DNA of 64,000 nucleotides from Nitrosomonas sp. Its GTDB lineage: Bacteria > Pseudomonadota > Gammaproteobacteria > Burkholderiales > Nitrosomonadaceae. Shown piece after piece: positions 19,689 to 28,765 of this stretch. The DNA lies in the NCBI GenBank assembly GCA_017984435.1, contig JAGNZK010000004.1:1-64000 (forward strand). Direction: 5' to 3'. Positions within the stretch are counted from its first letter, which is position 1. The number at the start of each line of letters is the position of its first letter. The notes under the pieces were generated by a model, which had not been told where the DNA came from, did not search any database, and was given only the letters and a program-made list of their open reading frames with translations. A program made the translations under genes and the position numbers.

Positions 19689-21599
19689 GTGCAAGCTGAA
19701 ACAACCAAAGAACATCTAAGTTTTCAAACTGAAGCCAAGCAACTATTAAAGTTGATGATCCATTCCTTATACAGTAATAAGGAAATCTTTTTGCGTGAGT
19801 TAATTTCGAATGCTTCTGATGCTGCGGATAAGCTTCGTTTCGAAGGCCTGACAGATGGTGCGTTATATGAATCTGATTCTGACCTCAAAATTTGTGTGGG
19901 CTACGATAGCAATGAAAGGACGATTACCATTTCTGATAATGGAATCGGTATGTCCCGGCAAGAAGTTATCGATCATATCGGTACTATAGCCAAATCCGGT
20001 ACACGGGAATTCTTTAATTCGCTGACAGGAGATCAGGCCAAAGATGCTCATTTGATAGGACAATTCGGTGTCGGATTTTATTCAGCGTTTATCATTGCTG
20101 ATAAGGTAATTTTAAATACCAGACGTGCGGGATTAACTACCGAACATGGTGTTCGTTGGGAATCCAGTGGTGAGGGTGATTACACACTAGAGACAGTAGA
20201 AAAATCAACGCGTGGTACTGAAATAATTCTGCATTTGCGCAAGGATGAAGACGACTTTCTCAATGGTATGAGGATTCGCAATATTATTCGCAAATATTCC
20301 GATCACATCACGTTGCCTATCGTGATGAAGAAAGAAGAATGGTCCCAAGAAGAGAAGAAAAACAAAATCACTGATGAAGATGAAACCATCAATCAGGCAA
20401 GTGCTTTATGGGCGCGTCCAAAAAATGAAATTACTGTTGAGCAATATCATGAGTTCTATAAACATGTTGCGCATGATTTTGAGCCGCCGTTGGCTTATTT
20501 GCATGCACGAGTGGAAGGCAAGCAGGAATACACGCAGTTACTCTATATTCCGGCACGGGCGCCTTTTGATTTATTTGATCGTGAGCGTAGCCATGGCATT
20601 AAGCTATATGTGCAGAGGGTTTTTATCATGGATGATGCTGAGAAACTGTTGCCTAATTACTTACGCTTTGTACGAGGCGTGATTGATTCAAACAGTCTAC
20701 CTTTGAATGTCTCGCGAGAGATATTGCAGGAATCTAAAGATATCGACACGATCAGAGCGGGTGTCGTCAAAAAAGTTCTGGGATTGATAGAGGATTTATC
20801 CAAGGATGAGGATGATGAAGGTAAAGAGAAGTTCAGAACTTTCTATCAAGAGTTTGGCTTGGTTCTCAAGGAAGGTGTGGGAGAAGATTTTGCGAATCGC
20901 GAGCGTATTGCCAAGTTATTACGCTTTGTTACTACCCAAAGCGATGTGGAAGAACCAACAGTTGCATTAGAAATGTATGTGCAGCGCATGAAAGAGGGGC
21001 AGGAAAAGATTTACTATGTAACAGCTGATAATCTCAAAGCGGCAAAAAATAGCCCTCATTTGGAAGTTTTTCGTAAGAAAGGCATAGAAGTACTGCTGCT
21101 ATCAGATCGTGTCGATGAATGGTTCGTAACCAATCTGACTGAATTTGAAGGAAAGCCACTGCAATCAGTCGCTAAAGGCGGGTTAGATCTGGGAAGCCTG
21201 GAAGACGGAGCTGAGAAAGAAGAGCGCGAAAAGGAAGCTAATGCCTATCAGGAATTAACAGAAAAAATGAAAGTAGCACTGGGTGAGCAGGTAAAGGATG
21301 TGCGTGTCACATTTCGTTTGACAGAATCTCCAGCTTGTCTTGTTGCAGATAATTATGAAATGGGTGGTAATTTGGAGAGATTGCTGAAGTCGGCAGGACA
21401 AAAGGTACAGCATGCCAAGCCCATTCTGGAGATCAATCCGCATCACCCAATGGTGCAGCGATTAAAAACAGAAATAAATAATTTTGAGGATTGGAGTCAT
21501 ATCTTATTTGATCAGGCATTACTGGCCGAGGGCGGGCAGCTTGAGGATCCAGCAGCCTTCGTAAAGAGGCTCAATGAATTATTACTGCTGAAATCCTAG
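19689..21599 (+). CDS. htpG: Molecular chaperone HtpG (Hsp90)
   Basis: Cytoplasmic ATP-dependent chaperone. The N-terminal GHKL ATPase shows the Glu/Asn motif [14 protein letters not shown] (about residues 38-51), [14 protein letters not shown] and the GQFGVGFYS lid motif. Middle and C-terminal dimerisation domains follow, for 636 residues in total, the usual length. The start is GTG 19689, placed six bases after AAGGAG (19677-19682). It overlaps an out-of-frame ATG at 19687 that would give only about ten codons, so GTG is the true start. A sigma-32 promoter lies just upstream. Confidence 0.97.
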   Translation: MQAETTKEHLSFQTEAKQLLKLMIHSLYSNKEIFLRELISNASDAADKLRFEGLTDGALYESDSDLKICVGYDSNERTITISDNGIGMSRQEVIDHIGTIAKSGTREFFNSLTGDQAKDAHLIGQFGVGFYSAFIIADKVILNTRRAGLTTEHGVRWESSGEGDYTLETVEKSTRGTEIILHLRKDEDDFLNGMRIRNIIRKYSDHITLPIVMKKEEWSQEEKKNKITDEDETINQASALWARPKNEITVEQYHEFYKHVAHDFEPPLAYLHARVEGKQEYTQLLYIPARAPFDLFDRERSHGIKLYVQRVFIMDDAEKLLPNYLRFVRGVIDSNSLPLNVSREILQESKDIDTIRAGVVKKVLGLIEDLSKDEDDEGKEKFRTFYQEFGLVLKEGVGEDFANRERIAKLLRFVTTQSDVEEPTVALEMYVQRMKEGQEKIYYVTADNLKAAKNSPHLEVFRKKGIEVLLLSDRVDEWFVTNLTEFEGKPLQSVAKGGLDLGSLEDGAEKEEREKEANAYQELTEKMKVALGEQVKDVRVTFRLTESPACLVADNYEMGGNLERLLKSAGQKVQHAKPILEINPHHPMVQRLKTEINNFEDWSHILFDQALLAEGGQLEDPAAFVKRLNELLLLKS

Positions 21600-21748
21600 C
21601 TTCATAATTTTCTGAGAACCTCCGGCATAAATACCATGTGCCGGAAGATGAGGAGTGTAATTTGAAACTTCTACTTATTTTTAATGTCCATTTTTCGAGT
21701 AAAGCGAGAAACATTAAATAACTTTTCAAATAGCGACTTAAACAGATA

Positions 21749-22252
21749 GTGGGTAAATACAAAAATAATCAAATGGCGGACTCGGTCAAGATCTATCAAG
21801 CGAAACTGATCACCCCGTTTGCTGTGTTAGGGATTGTTACTGAGGAGGATTGGCTGACCGATATTGATTATTTGCCTATAGATACGCAACCTTTGATACC
21901 GCAAAGCTTTTTAGCCAAAGAAGTTTATAGGCAATTACAAGCATACTTAACTGAACCCGGTTTTAGATTTGATTTAAGCTTGCATATTGGTGGTACAACG
22001 CATCAACGTCGAGTGTGGCGAACCATTCAAGCCATTCCGAGTGGAAGAACAAGTAGCTATGCTGAAATAGCGGCACAGCTACATTCCGCACCCAGGGCTG
22101 TGGGTCGTGCATGTGGCGCCAATAGGATTCCGATAATCATACCTTGTCATCGAGTGATTGCTAAGAATGGTGGATTAGGAGGGTTTATGAATGCAAGTGA
22201 TGGGAATCCTTTAGAAATAAAGCGGTGGTTATTGCGCCATGAGAGTGCTTGA
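21749..22252 (+). CDS. ogt: Methylated-DNA--protein-cysteine methyltransferase
   Basis: Suicide repair protein that takes the alkyl group from O6-alkylguanine onto its own cysteine. The active-site motif PCHRVI occurs at about residue 128, followed by GGLGGF, and the DNA-binding helix with its Arg finger is in SAPRAVGRACGANRIP. The N-terminal part is short, as in Ogt/MGMT. The frame opens with GTG 21749; ATG 21773 in frame is an alternative start, and no ribosome site decides between them. The end overlaps the following recombinase gene by 14 bases. Confidence 0.9.
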   Translation: MGKYKNNQMADSVKIYQAKLITPFAVLGIVTEEDWLTDIDYLPIDTQPLIPQSFLAKEVYRQLQAYLTEPGFRFDLSLHIGGTTHQRRVWRTIQAIPSGRTSSYAEIAAQLHSAPRAVGRACGANRIPIIIPCHRVIAKNGGLGGFMNASDGNPLEIKRWLLRHESA

Positions 22253-23150
22253 ATTGGACGCAGGTCTGCTGGATGAGTTCTCTGATGCTTTATGGTTGGA
22301 AGATGGTTTATCGCGCAATACGTTGGATAGCTACCGCAATGATCTACGACTATTCAGTGAATGGTTGAGAAGACGAAATCAAGAAGACAGCGTATTAACA
22401 GACGCGACTCATTCAGATTTGCTCGAATTTCTTGCATCCAGAGTTTCTGCCAAGATTAAAGCCAGTACAACCAGCCGTGAATTATCCAGTTTGAAGCGTT
22501 TCTATCGCTTTTTGTTGCGCCAGGGAAAAATAGCGACGGATCCTAGTCTTAATATTGAATCGCCTAAACTGCTGCGCAATCTACCTGAAAGCTTAACAGA
22601 AAATGAAGTGGAGCTTTTGCTGAGCGCACCTGATCTTAAACATCCACTTGGTTTGCGTGATCGCGCAATGCTGGAGGTTCTATATGCCAGCGGACTAAGG
22701 GTATCGGAATTAATCAATCTAAGATACTCACAAGTAGGTATGGATATGGGAGTTCTAAGGGTGATGGGTAAGGGCAGGAAAGAACGTTTGGCGCCACTGG
22801 GAGAAGAATCCCTGGAGTGGCTTGGTCGTTATACCAAAGAAGCCAGATTGATTCTGCTGGATGGTATTATTACCGATACCATATTTGTGACCGCGCGCGG
22901 TGCCGCCATGACACGTCAGGCTTTTTGGTATCTTATCAAACGTTATGCGCAATTGGTGGGTATTGATAAGCAACTATCTCCGCATACATTACGCCATGCA
23001 TTTGCTACCCATCTGCTGAATCACGGTGCTGATTTACGTGTGGTGCAGCTGCTATTGGGACACGCCGATATATCTACTACGCAAATTTACACACATATTG
23101 CACGTGAGCGTCTGAAACAACTGCACGCCAAACACCATCCCCGGGGATAG
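22239..23150 (+). CDS. xerD: Tyrosine recombinase XerD
   Basis: Site-specific recombinase that, with XerC, resolves chromosome dimers at dif near the division septum. The 303-residue protein has the SAM-like N-terminal core-binding domain and the catalytic set: Arg in YASGLRVSEL, Lys in GKGRKERLAPL, His-x-x-Arg in SPHTLRHAF, His in LLGHADIST and the nucleophile Tyr in QIYTHI. Its N-terminal sequence and length favour XerD over XerC. It overlaps ogt, suggesting coexpression, and converges on dsbB. Confidence 0.92.
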   Translation: MRVLELDAGLLDEFSDALWLEDGLSRNTLDSYRNDLRLFSEWLRRRNQEDSVLTDATHSDLLEFLASRVSAKIKASTTSRELSSLKRFYRFLLRQGKIATDPSLNIESPKLLRNLPESLTENEVELLLSAPDLKHPLGLRDRAMLEVLYASGLRVSELINLRYSQVGMDMGVLRVMGKGRKERLAPLGEESLEWLGRYTKEARLILLDGIITDTIFVTARGAAMTRQAFWYLIKRYAQLVGIDKQLSPHTLRHAFATHLLNHGADLRVVQLLLGHADISTTQIYTHIARERLKQLHAKHHPRG

Positions 23151-23173
23151 AGCCACCTAAGCAAAATATCCGG

Positions 23174-23647
23174 TTATTTTTTAGCCGACAGTGTATAGAG
23201 TGCCAGAATCCCAAGCGCAAAAAACGCAATCAATGACCAATCAGGAATTGTCAGCGATAAGAATTTCCAATCAACATTGGAACAATCTCCATTGGCTTCA
23301 AACATCCCGGGCCACCATTCGGCAATAGGTAAAGTATTTAGAAAAGCTTCTTCTGGACTGATACCACATTCAAAGGATTCAGGATATCGTATCAACCAGG
23401 CATGCCTAGCAGCAATGATTGTGCCTGCAAATGCAAAAATACTCATCAGGAAACCATAAAAGCGACGTCCAATGATTCTGGGATTGTGCAGAAATGCTAG
23501 CAGCGCAGTTAAGCCTAATAACCAGTAAGCGAGCCGTTGCGCTACGCATAACGGGCAGGGTAACAATCCTTCCACATATTGCAGGTATTGCGCATAAGTG
23601 AGAAGACCGATACAACTGAATAAGATAATTAAAAATAGTAACCTCAT
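23174..23647 (-). CDS. dsbB: Disulfide bond formation protein DsbB
   Basis: Inner-membrane quinone reductase that re-oxidises periplasmic DsbA. Four hydrophobic helices are visible in 157 residues. The first periplasmic redox pair is in PCPLC (about residues 30-34) and the second is the pair in FECGI (about 95) and NGDCSN (about 122). It faces xerD tail to tail with 23 bp between, and its start is divergent from the small secreted-protein gene at 23782. Confidence 0.94.
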   Translation of the reverse strand: MRLLFLIILFSCIGLLTYAQYLQYVEGLLPCPLCVAQRLAYWLLGLTALLAFLHNPRIIGRRFYGFLMSIFAFAGTIIAARHAWLIRYPESFECGISPEEAFLNTLPIAEWWPGMFEANGDCSNVDWKFLSLTIPDWSLIAFFALGILALYTLSAKK

Positions 23648-23781
23648 TTTGATTTTCTCATTTGTTTATTAATTATTTGTGGATTTTACACAATTTGCTA
23701 TGATGAACTGATTCAGATGACTGAATAGAATATAGTAGTAGTGGAATTCCTTTTTCATTTATCTAATCAAGGAGACTCACC

Positions 23782-24138
23782 ATGCAAACGAAGCTGTTTT
23801 TTACGATTTTGATTATCCTCACTTTCTTGGTTTCAAGTGTTTGCATCGCTGCAGAATCGGAAGAAATAAACGAGATTGCTGAAGCCAAAGCTAAAACTAA
23901 ATTCGATCATATCGGATTAGCTGTGTATTACGAAAATGAAGCTAAGGAAATGAGTGCAAAAGCAGAAGAACAAAAAAGGCTGTTGGACGAGTATAACACT
24001 CACAGTGAATACTATGGTCGGGAAGGTCAAGACTTCCAATCACATCATGAAGCATTATTAAGAAAATATACCAAATCGGCAGAACGCAATAGGGAAATGG
24101 CTGCTTCTCATAGAAAAATAGTAGAAAGAATTAAATAA
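23782..24138 (+). CDS. Small secreted helical protein, function unknown
   Basis: A 118-residue protein with a clear signal peptide (about residues 1-24, cleavage after IAAE-like Ala) and a mature part that is very rich in Glu, Lys, Ala and Tyr, predicted mostly helical and coiled-coil-like. AAGGAG lies seven bases before ATG 23782, so it is a genuinely translated gene. I recognise no domain. The size and composition recall periplasmic stress or metal-related small proteins, but no motif supports a function. It stands alone between dsbB (divergent) and an insertion-sequence relic. Confidence 0.75.
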   Translation: MQTKLFFTILIILTFLVSSVCIAAESEEINEIAEAKAKTKFDHIGLAVYYENEAKEMSAKAEEQKRLLDEYNTHSEYYGREGQDFQSHHEALLRKYTKSAERNREMAASHRKIVERIK

Positions 24139-24344
24139 ATACTTTATTCATACTGCTGATTATTTATATTCAAACAGGAAGCACTCCAGTGTCGCCGATT
24201 TAATCGGATTCAAGAACAATAGAAGATACGGGAGCTATAGTCAAATCTGGTGTATAGAGAATCAAGCGGCACTCTGTTTCTGATCTGCTGTATGTTTAAT
24301 ATGTAGTAGTTCAGATCTGATCTGATATTAGGATCTTGCCAAGA

Positions 24345-24372
24345 GGTGGGATTACCCAGCGGTAATCCCACC
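24345..24372. repeat. Perfect 12-bp hairpin upstream of the IS relic
   Basis: GGTGGGATTACC (24345-24356), loop CAGC, and GGTAATCCCACC (24361-24372) form a perfect stem with a four-base loop. No T-run follows. The rest of 24139-24433 has no convincing open frame. The hairpin may belong to the mobile element or to a short palindromic repeat family. Confidence 0.55.
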
Positions 24373-24433
24373 GAGAAATAGCAGGATTTAAAAGTAGAAT
24401 TTTCTTGTAATTTAGAGACAGAGAGATTTTGCA

Positions 24434-24700
24434 ATGAAGAAATTGAAGTTCAGTGACAGCCAAATTATGATGATACTCAAACAAACTGAGGCAGGGATTC
24501 CGGTGCCTGAATTATGCCGAGAACATGGCATGAGCAATGCGACATTTTACAAATGGCGTAGTAAATACGTCGGTATGGATACATCGATGATATCCCGGCT
24601 CCAAGAATTGGAAGAAGAGAACCGGCAGTTGAAGAAGGTGTATGCCGAAGAGCGGTTAAAATCCGAGTTATGCGAGGAAGCGCTCGAAAAAAAGTGGTAG
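24434..24700 (+). mobile_element. IS3-family (IS407-like) transposase OrfA
   Basis: An 88-residue OrfA of an IS3-family element. It has the helix-turn-helix of the family (FSDSQIMMILKQTEAG, then CREHGMSNATFYKWRSKYVG) and the leucine-zipper segment SRLQELEEENRQLKKVYAEE. It starts at ATG 24434 and ends at TAG 24698-24700. The A7G run at 24687-24694 is a typical minus-one slippery site for making the OrfAB fusion. OrfA is intact, but the downstream orfB is cut after about 30 codons, so the element cannot move by itself. Confidence 0.88.
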
Positions 24701-24789
24701 CGCGCTGGCAGCGGCGCGATGTGGCTAAACAGGTTGTTACACAAAGAAAGATCAGTATCCGCCTAGGGTTTGTTGACGTTTGCAGATAA
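24688..24789 (+). pseudogene. Truncated OrfB of the IS3-family element
   Basis: In the minus-one frame relative to orfA, reading on from the slippery A-run, the sequence gives KKVVARWQRRDVAKQVVTQR then KISIRLG. This matches the usual start of IS407-group OrfB. The match stops after ISIRL and a TAA closes the frame at 24787-24789. The catalytic DDE domain is missing; the sequence continues into an unrelated IS5-type remnant. Confidence 0.75.
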
Positions 24790-24839
24790 ACATTTAATAG
24801 ATAGAAACAAACTCGTAATATTTGGATTCCATACCACCA

Positions 24840-25320
24840 ACATTGTGAATGGGAATTTATTGATGGTAGCTATGTTAAAGCGCATCAGCATAATGCAGGT
24901 GCAGCGGGCGAGGAACTACAGGCGATCGGAAAAAGCCACGCAAAATACCACAGAGATTCACCTGGTGGTTGACAGTTATGGTTTACCAGCCGAGTTTGAA
25001 ACACCCAGTGGGGCAGTCAATGACTGTTTTGTAGCACCTAATTTGATTGCCAAACTGTCTGTGCGAAAGCGATTGTTGCGGACAAGGGCGATGACAGCGA
25101 ATGTATACGAGAACAAATGACGAAGAAGGGACTCGAGCTGTGATACCGAGAAAGCGGAATTCGTTCAAGGGTAACGCAGATATGGATTGGGGTATGTATA
25201 GATACCGTCATTGGGTGGAATGCTTTTGCCCGACTAAAGCAGTATCGGGCAGTAGCGATACGATATGACAAAAATTGAAGAGAAATTTTGAGAGTATGTG
25301 GTAGCCATGGTATGTGGATA
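24840..25320 (+). pseudogene. Decayed IS5-family transposase
   Basis: Pieces of an IS5-type (DDE) transposase can be read across several frames. WEFIDGSYVKAHQHNAGAAG, with the first catalytic Asp, comes from one frame at 24847. TTEIHLVVDSYGLPAEF is in the next frame at about 24948. VADKGDDSECIREQ follows at about 25077 with the second Asp. WNAFARLKQYRAVAIRYDK, at about 25218, includes the C-terminal helix that normally carries the catalytic Glu. At least three frame changes and several stops separate them. No clean inverted repeats were found at the edges. Confidence 0.8.
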
Positions 25321-25327
25321 TCTGTGA

Positions 25328-26545
25328 TTATCTATGTGAAATGTCAACAGACCCTAGCGTAGGCGTATAGTCACGTGGCATCAGTACCCACATTTTTCCG
25401 GATTGCTTCATTTTTCCTGCTTGATTGCCGGCTTCCTGACCGAATCCCCAAAAGAAATCGGCGCGTATTCCGCCTTTAATCGCACTGCCGACATCTTGCG
25501 CCACCATTAAGCGGTTAAGCGGTTTCTGTGTGTTAGGCCAGGTGGTTGCCAGAAATACCGGTGCGCCTTGCGGAATTGATTGTGGATCGATGGCGATGCT
25601 TCTACCCGCGGTTAGTGGTACACCCATGGCGCCGATTGGACCGGATAAATCGGCTGGCAGTTCACGAAAAAATACATAGCGTGCATTTTGTTGCAGTAAT
25701 TCGGGCAGTTTGGTTGGATTTTGTTGTCCCCATTGTTTTATTCCCTGCATAGATGCTTTTTCCAAGACCAATTCACCGCGTTGCACCAATATCTTGCCAA
25801 TCGATTGATAAGGATGACCGTTTTGATCGGAAAAGCCGATTTTCATGATCTCACCATTATCAAAAACAATACGTCCAGATCCTTGGATATGTAGAAAAAA
25901 TAATTCAACTTCATCTTCTACCCAAAGAAACTCATAACCATTCAGTATCTTCGGGTTATTCATGATTTCTGCGCGGGTGTAATATGGTACAACCTTGCGA
26001 CCATCCAGGCGACCTTTTAGGCGCAACTCTTTAAGTTCCGGGTTTATTGCGCCTAAATCAATGGTCAGAAGTTCAGCGGGGGCGGTATAAATCGGGTGGC
26101 GATAACGTTTTGAAGGCTTGCGACTGCCTTTGAGCAAGGGTTCAAAGTAACCCGTTACTAATCCTTCTTCACTGCTATCCCTATTGATAACCTGATAGGG
26201 AATGAAATAAGTCTCAAAAAAATTTCTCAGCGTGGTGTTGTCCGATTTTTGCAACGCTGTAGCTGCTGTGCAGGTTTCCTGCCAGAGCGGTTGCTTACTT
26301 AAAACTGTGCAGCTCTTCAAAAAAGCTTGCCATGCCGGCAACAGATCGTCATTGGCCCAATCCGTTAGTGCAGACCACTGGGCACGTTTGTGAATCGATT
26401 TCTTCACCGATTTTTCAGGCTGTGGCGGCGTGATGGATTCAGTGGGTTGATCAGATGGTGGGGTAGGACTGATTGTTCTGGTAGAACAAGCGGCCAGCAG
26501 CAAGAATAAGATAACTAAAATAAAACTTAATTGGTTTTTCATCAA
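25328..26545 (-). CDS. mltA: Membrane-bound lytic murein transglycosylase A
   Basis: Outer-membrane lipoprotein that cleaves the glycan strands of peptidoglycan to 1,6-anhydromuropeptides. The 405-residue protein starts with a lipoprotein signal ending in LLLAAC (Cys about residue 20) and a Pro/Ser-rich linker. The MltA domain follows (LVTGYFEPLLKGSRKPS, about 130-146), then the 3D barrel near the C-terminus with VAQDVGSAIKGGIRADFFWG, which carries the family's catalytic Asp. It lies next to the IS relic and is divergent from the small membrane gene at 26597. Confidence 0.93.
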   Translation of the reverse strand: MMKNQLSFILVILFLLLAACSTRTISPTPPSDQPTESITPPQPEKSVKKSIHKRAQWSALTDWANDDLLPAWQAFLKSCTVLSKQPLWQETCTAATALQKSDNTTLRNFFETYFIPYQVINRDSSEEGLVTGYFEPLLKGSRKPSKRYRHPIYTAPAELLTIDLGAINPELKELRLKGRLDGRKVVPYYTRAEIMNNPKILNGYEFLWVEDEVELFFLHIQGSGRIVFDNGEIMKIGFSDQNGHPYQSIGKILVQRGELVLEKASMQGIKQWGQQNPTKLPELLQQNARYVFFRELPADLSGPIGAMGVPLTAGRSIAIDPQSIPQGAPVFLATTWPNTQKPLNRLMVAQDVGSAIKGGIRADFFWGFGQEAGNQAGKMKQSGKMWVLMPRDYTPTLGSVDISHR

Positions 26546-26596
26546 ATATTGGTTAAAGTAACAGCTTAATTTACTAATTTTACGGCAATCTCAATT

Positions 26597-26707
26597 ATGT
26601 GGTTACTTGCAGTCGAAGCAGCAGTGGTGCTAGGTTTATTGTTTTTTATTATCTGGTGGACCATGTTTTCAAGTAAGAAAAAGAAGGATGATGAGAACAA
26701 AGACTAA
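26597..26707 (+). CDS. Small single-helix membrane protein (36 aa), unknown function
   Basis: An open frame of 36 codons between the divergent mltA and the convergent nif3-family gene. The product has a Met-Trp start, one strongly hydrophobic helix (about residues 3-25, with the motif FFIIWWTMF) and a highly charged Lys/Asp/Glu cytoplasmic tail (SSKKKKDDENKD), the positive-inside pattern of a real bitopic protein. No strong Shine-Dalgarno is seen. Codon use and topology support a gene, but its function is unknown. Confidence 0.6.
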   Translation: MWLLAVEAAVVLGLLFFIIWWTMFSSKKKKDDENKD

Positions 26708-26768
26708 CCAACAGCACTAATGCTTTGTCATTATATATTTTGATGTGAAATTTGCCAGATGCATTGCG

Positions 26769-27515
26769 TCATACAGGATTCTCAATATCAATAAACTGAT
26801 GCTGGATGCCGAATTTTTGTGCGAGGTGATCACCCAGTGCTTGCACGCCATAACGCTCGGTAGCATGGTGTCCCGCGGCAATAAATGCAACACCGGATTC
26901 ACGTGCGGCATGCACGGATTGTTCTGAAATTTCACCGGTAATAAATGCGTCAACCCCTTGTTGGATCGCTGCTTCAAAATAGCTTTGTGCAGCACCAGTA
27001 CACCACGCAATCTGGCGAATGATTTTGTTCCGATCGCCGATCATCATCGGTTTGCGTAATAAAGTCCGCGATATTTTCTCACCCAACGCACTTAAGGTTG
27101 TCGCTTGCGTGAGTTCTCCCTGGACGGCAATACCCTGATCGCCAAAACGGCCTGTTTCAATCAGCCCCAATTTTTTTCCTAGTAACGCATTATTACCAAA
27201 CTGCGGGTGTACATCCAGCGGCAAGTGGTAGGCAAATAGATTGATTGAATGTGTCATTAACAACGCAATGCGACGGCTTTTCATGCCGGTTATGCGCATG
27301 TCCTCACCACGCCAAAAATAACCATGATGCACCAGAACAGCATCCGCTTTCGTCGTTACAGCCGCTTGCAGCAGATCAAGTGAAGCAGTGACGCCACTGA
27401 CAATAGTGTGAATGTCATGACACCCTTCCACTTGCAGACCATTTGGGCAATAATCATGGAAGCGGGATATGTCCAATAATTGATTCAGATGGTTCTCAAG
27501 TTCATCTCTATGCAT
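26769..27515 (-). CDS. Nif3-like dinuclear metal-centre protein
   Basis: Member of the Nif3/YbgI/DUF34 family, a toroidal hexamer with a two-metal site; some members act as GTP cyclohydrolase I type 2-like or metal-insertion proteins, but the true role is unsettled. Metal ligands are seen as HH in VLVHHGYFW (about residue 63), Asp in LPLDVHPQFGNN (about 100) and a C-terminal His/Glu pair in AAGHHATERYG (about 215-223). AGGA lies seven bases before the ATG. The length of 248 residues is normal for the short form. Confidence 0.9.
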   Translation of the reverse strand: MHRDELENHLNQLLDISRFHDYCPNGLQVEGCHDIHTIVSGVTASLDLLQAAVTTKADAVLVHHGYFWRGEDMRITGMKSRRIALLMTHSINLFAYHLPLDVHPQFGNNALLGKKLGLIETGRFGDQGIAVQGELTQATTLSALGEKISRTLLRKPMMIGDRNKIIRQIAWCTGAAQSYFEAAIQQGVDAFITGEISEQSVHAARESGVAFIAAGHHATERYGVQALGDHLAQKFGIQHQFIDIENPV

Positions 27516-27591
27516 TGTTTTTCCTTTTAGCGCTAAACGACTTAATGATTATATTACCGCGCTCAATTTAATTTTGGAGTAAAACGTTTTC

Positions 27592-28731
27592 ATGTACAGA
27601 CTCTGGTTGATTTTTGCACAAACTGCAACAGTATTGCTGGCTATTTTTTTTGTGATCTCCACATTGCGTCCGGAATTGTTACCTTGGAAGCCACGAGGGG
27701 AAATTGTGGCAGTCAGGGAGGTCGCGCCTGTGGTTGATAATGAGAGACCCGATAGTTATGCTAAAGCGGCTGAGACAGCCATGCCGTCAGTGGTCAACAT
27801 TTTTACCAGTAAAGAAATACAAGAACCCGCTCATCCGCTGCTGAATGATCCCGTGTTTCGTAAGTTTTTTGGCGAACAATTTGAGGCCAGACCGAAACGG
27901 ACATCAAGCCTGGGTTCTGGCGTCATTGTCAGTCCTAATGGCTATATATTGACGAATCATCATGTGGTCGAAGCAGCGGATGAAGTTGAAATTGCATTGG
28001 TGGATGGCAGAAAAACCAAGGCAAGCATGATTGGTTCGGATCCCGAGACCGATTTGGCAGTGTTGAAGATTAATTTGCAGGATTTGCCGGCAATTACTTT
28101 CGGTCAGTCGCAGCAAGTCAAAGTGGGCGATGTTGTACTGGCGGTAGGCAATCCCTTTGGTGTCGGACAAAGTGTTACCATGGGCATAGTGAGCGCATTG
28201 AGCAGGAGTCAGGTTGGCATCAATACCTTTGAAAATTTCATTCAAACCGATGCAGCGGTTAATCCGGGTAATTCCGGTGGTGCATTGACGGATACATCCG
28301 GTAATTTGATTGGCATTAATACGGCGATTTATTCACGCACGGGCGGCTCATTAGGTATTGGTTTTGCCATTCCTATCCATGTCGCCAAGCAGATTATGGA
28401 GCAGATTATTCAATCCGGCAGCGTAGTGCGAGGCTGGTTGGGTGTCAGTATGCAGGATATGACGCAGGAATTGGCGGAGTCATTTAACCTGGATAGTTCA
28501 ACCGGGTCTTTAATCGCTAGCGTGCTCAGGGATGGTCCGGCAGACAAAGCAGGCATCAAACCGGGTGATATATTGATTGCGGTAGAAGGTAAGCCGGTTA
28601 AAAATTCATCGGAGATGCTCAATCTGGTTGCGGCATTGTTGCCGGGTGATACCGTGGCTGTGACCGTGATGCGCAATAAACAGAAAAAATCCATTCCTGT
28701 GAAAGTAGGTGTACGTCCTAAACAGAAGTAG
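27592..28731 (+). CDS. degS: DegS/HtrA-type periplasmic serine protease
   Basis: Trypsin-like S1C protease with one PDZ domain. Residues 1-25 form an uncleaved membrane anchor, as in DegS and AlgW. The catalytic triad is His in ILTNHHVVE (about 124), Asp in DPETDLAVL (about 155) and Ser in NPGNSGGAL (about 229). The single PDZ domain covers about residues 275-370 (VRGWLGVSMQD onward). The anchored, single-PDZ form suggests a regulatory protease that cleaves an anti-sigma factor, but no rseA-like gene is adjacent, so this role is inferred. It is followed 34 bp later by a transporter gene. Confidence 0.9.
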   Translation: MYRLWLIFAQTATVLLAIFFVISTLRPELLPWKPRGEIVAVREVAPVVDNERPDSYAKAAETAMPSVVNIFTSKEIQEPAHPLLNDPVFRKFFGEQFEARPKRTSSLGSGVIVSPNGYILTNHHVVEAADEVEIALVDGRKTKASMIGSDPETDLAVLKINLQDLPAITFGQSQQVKVGDVVLAVGNPFGVGQSVTMGIVSALSRSQVGINTFENFIQTDAAVNPGNSGGALTDTSGNLIGINTAIYSRTGGSLGIGFAIPIHVAKQIMEQIIQSGSVVRGWLGVSMQDMTQELAESFNLDSSTGSLIASVLRDGPADKAGIKPGDILIAVEGKPVKNSSEMLNLVAALLPGDTVAVTVMRNKQKKSIPVKVGVRPKQK

Positions 28732-28765
28732 CAACATTTAAAAATTTCAAGTCTGCATAAAATTT

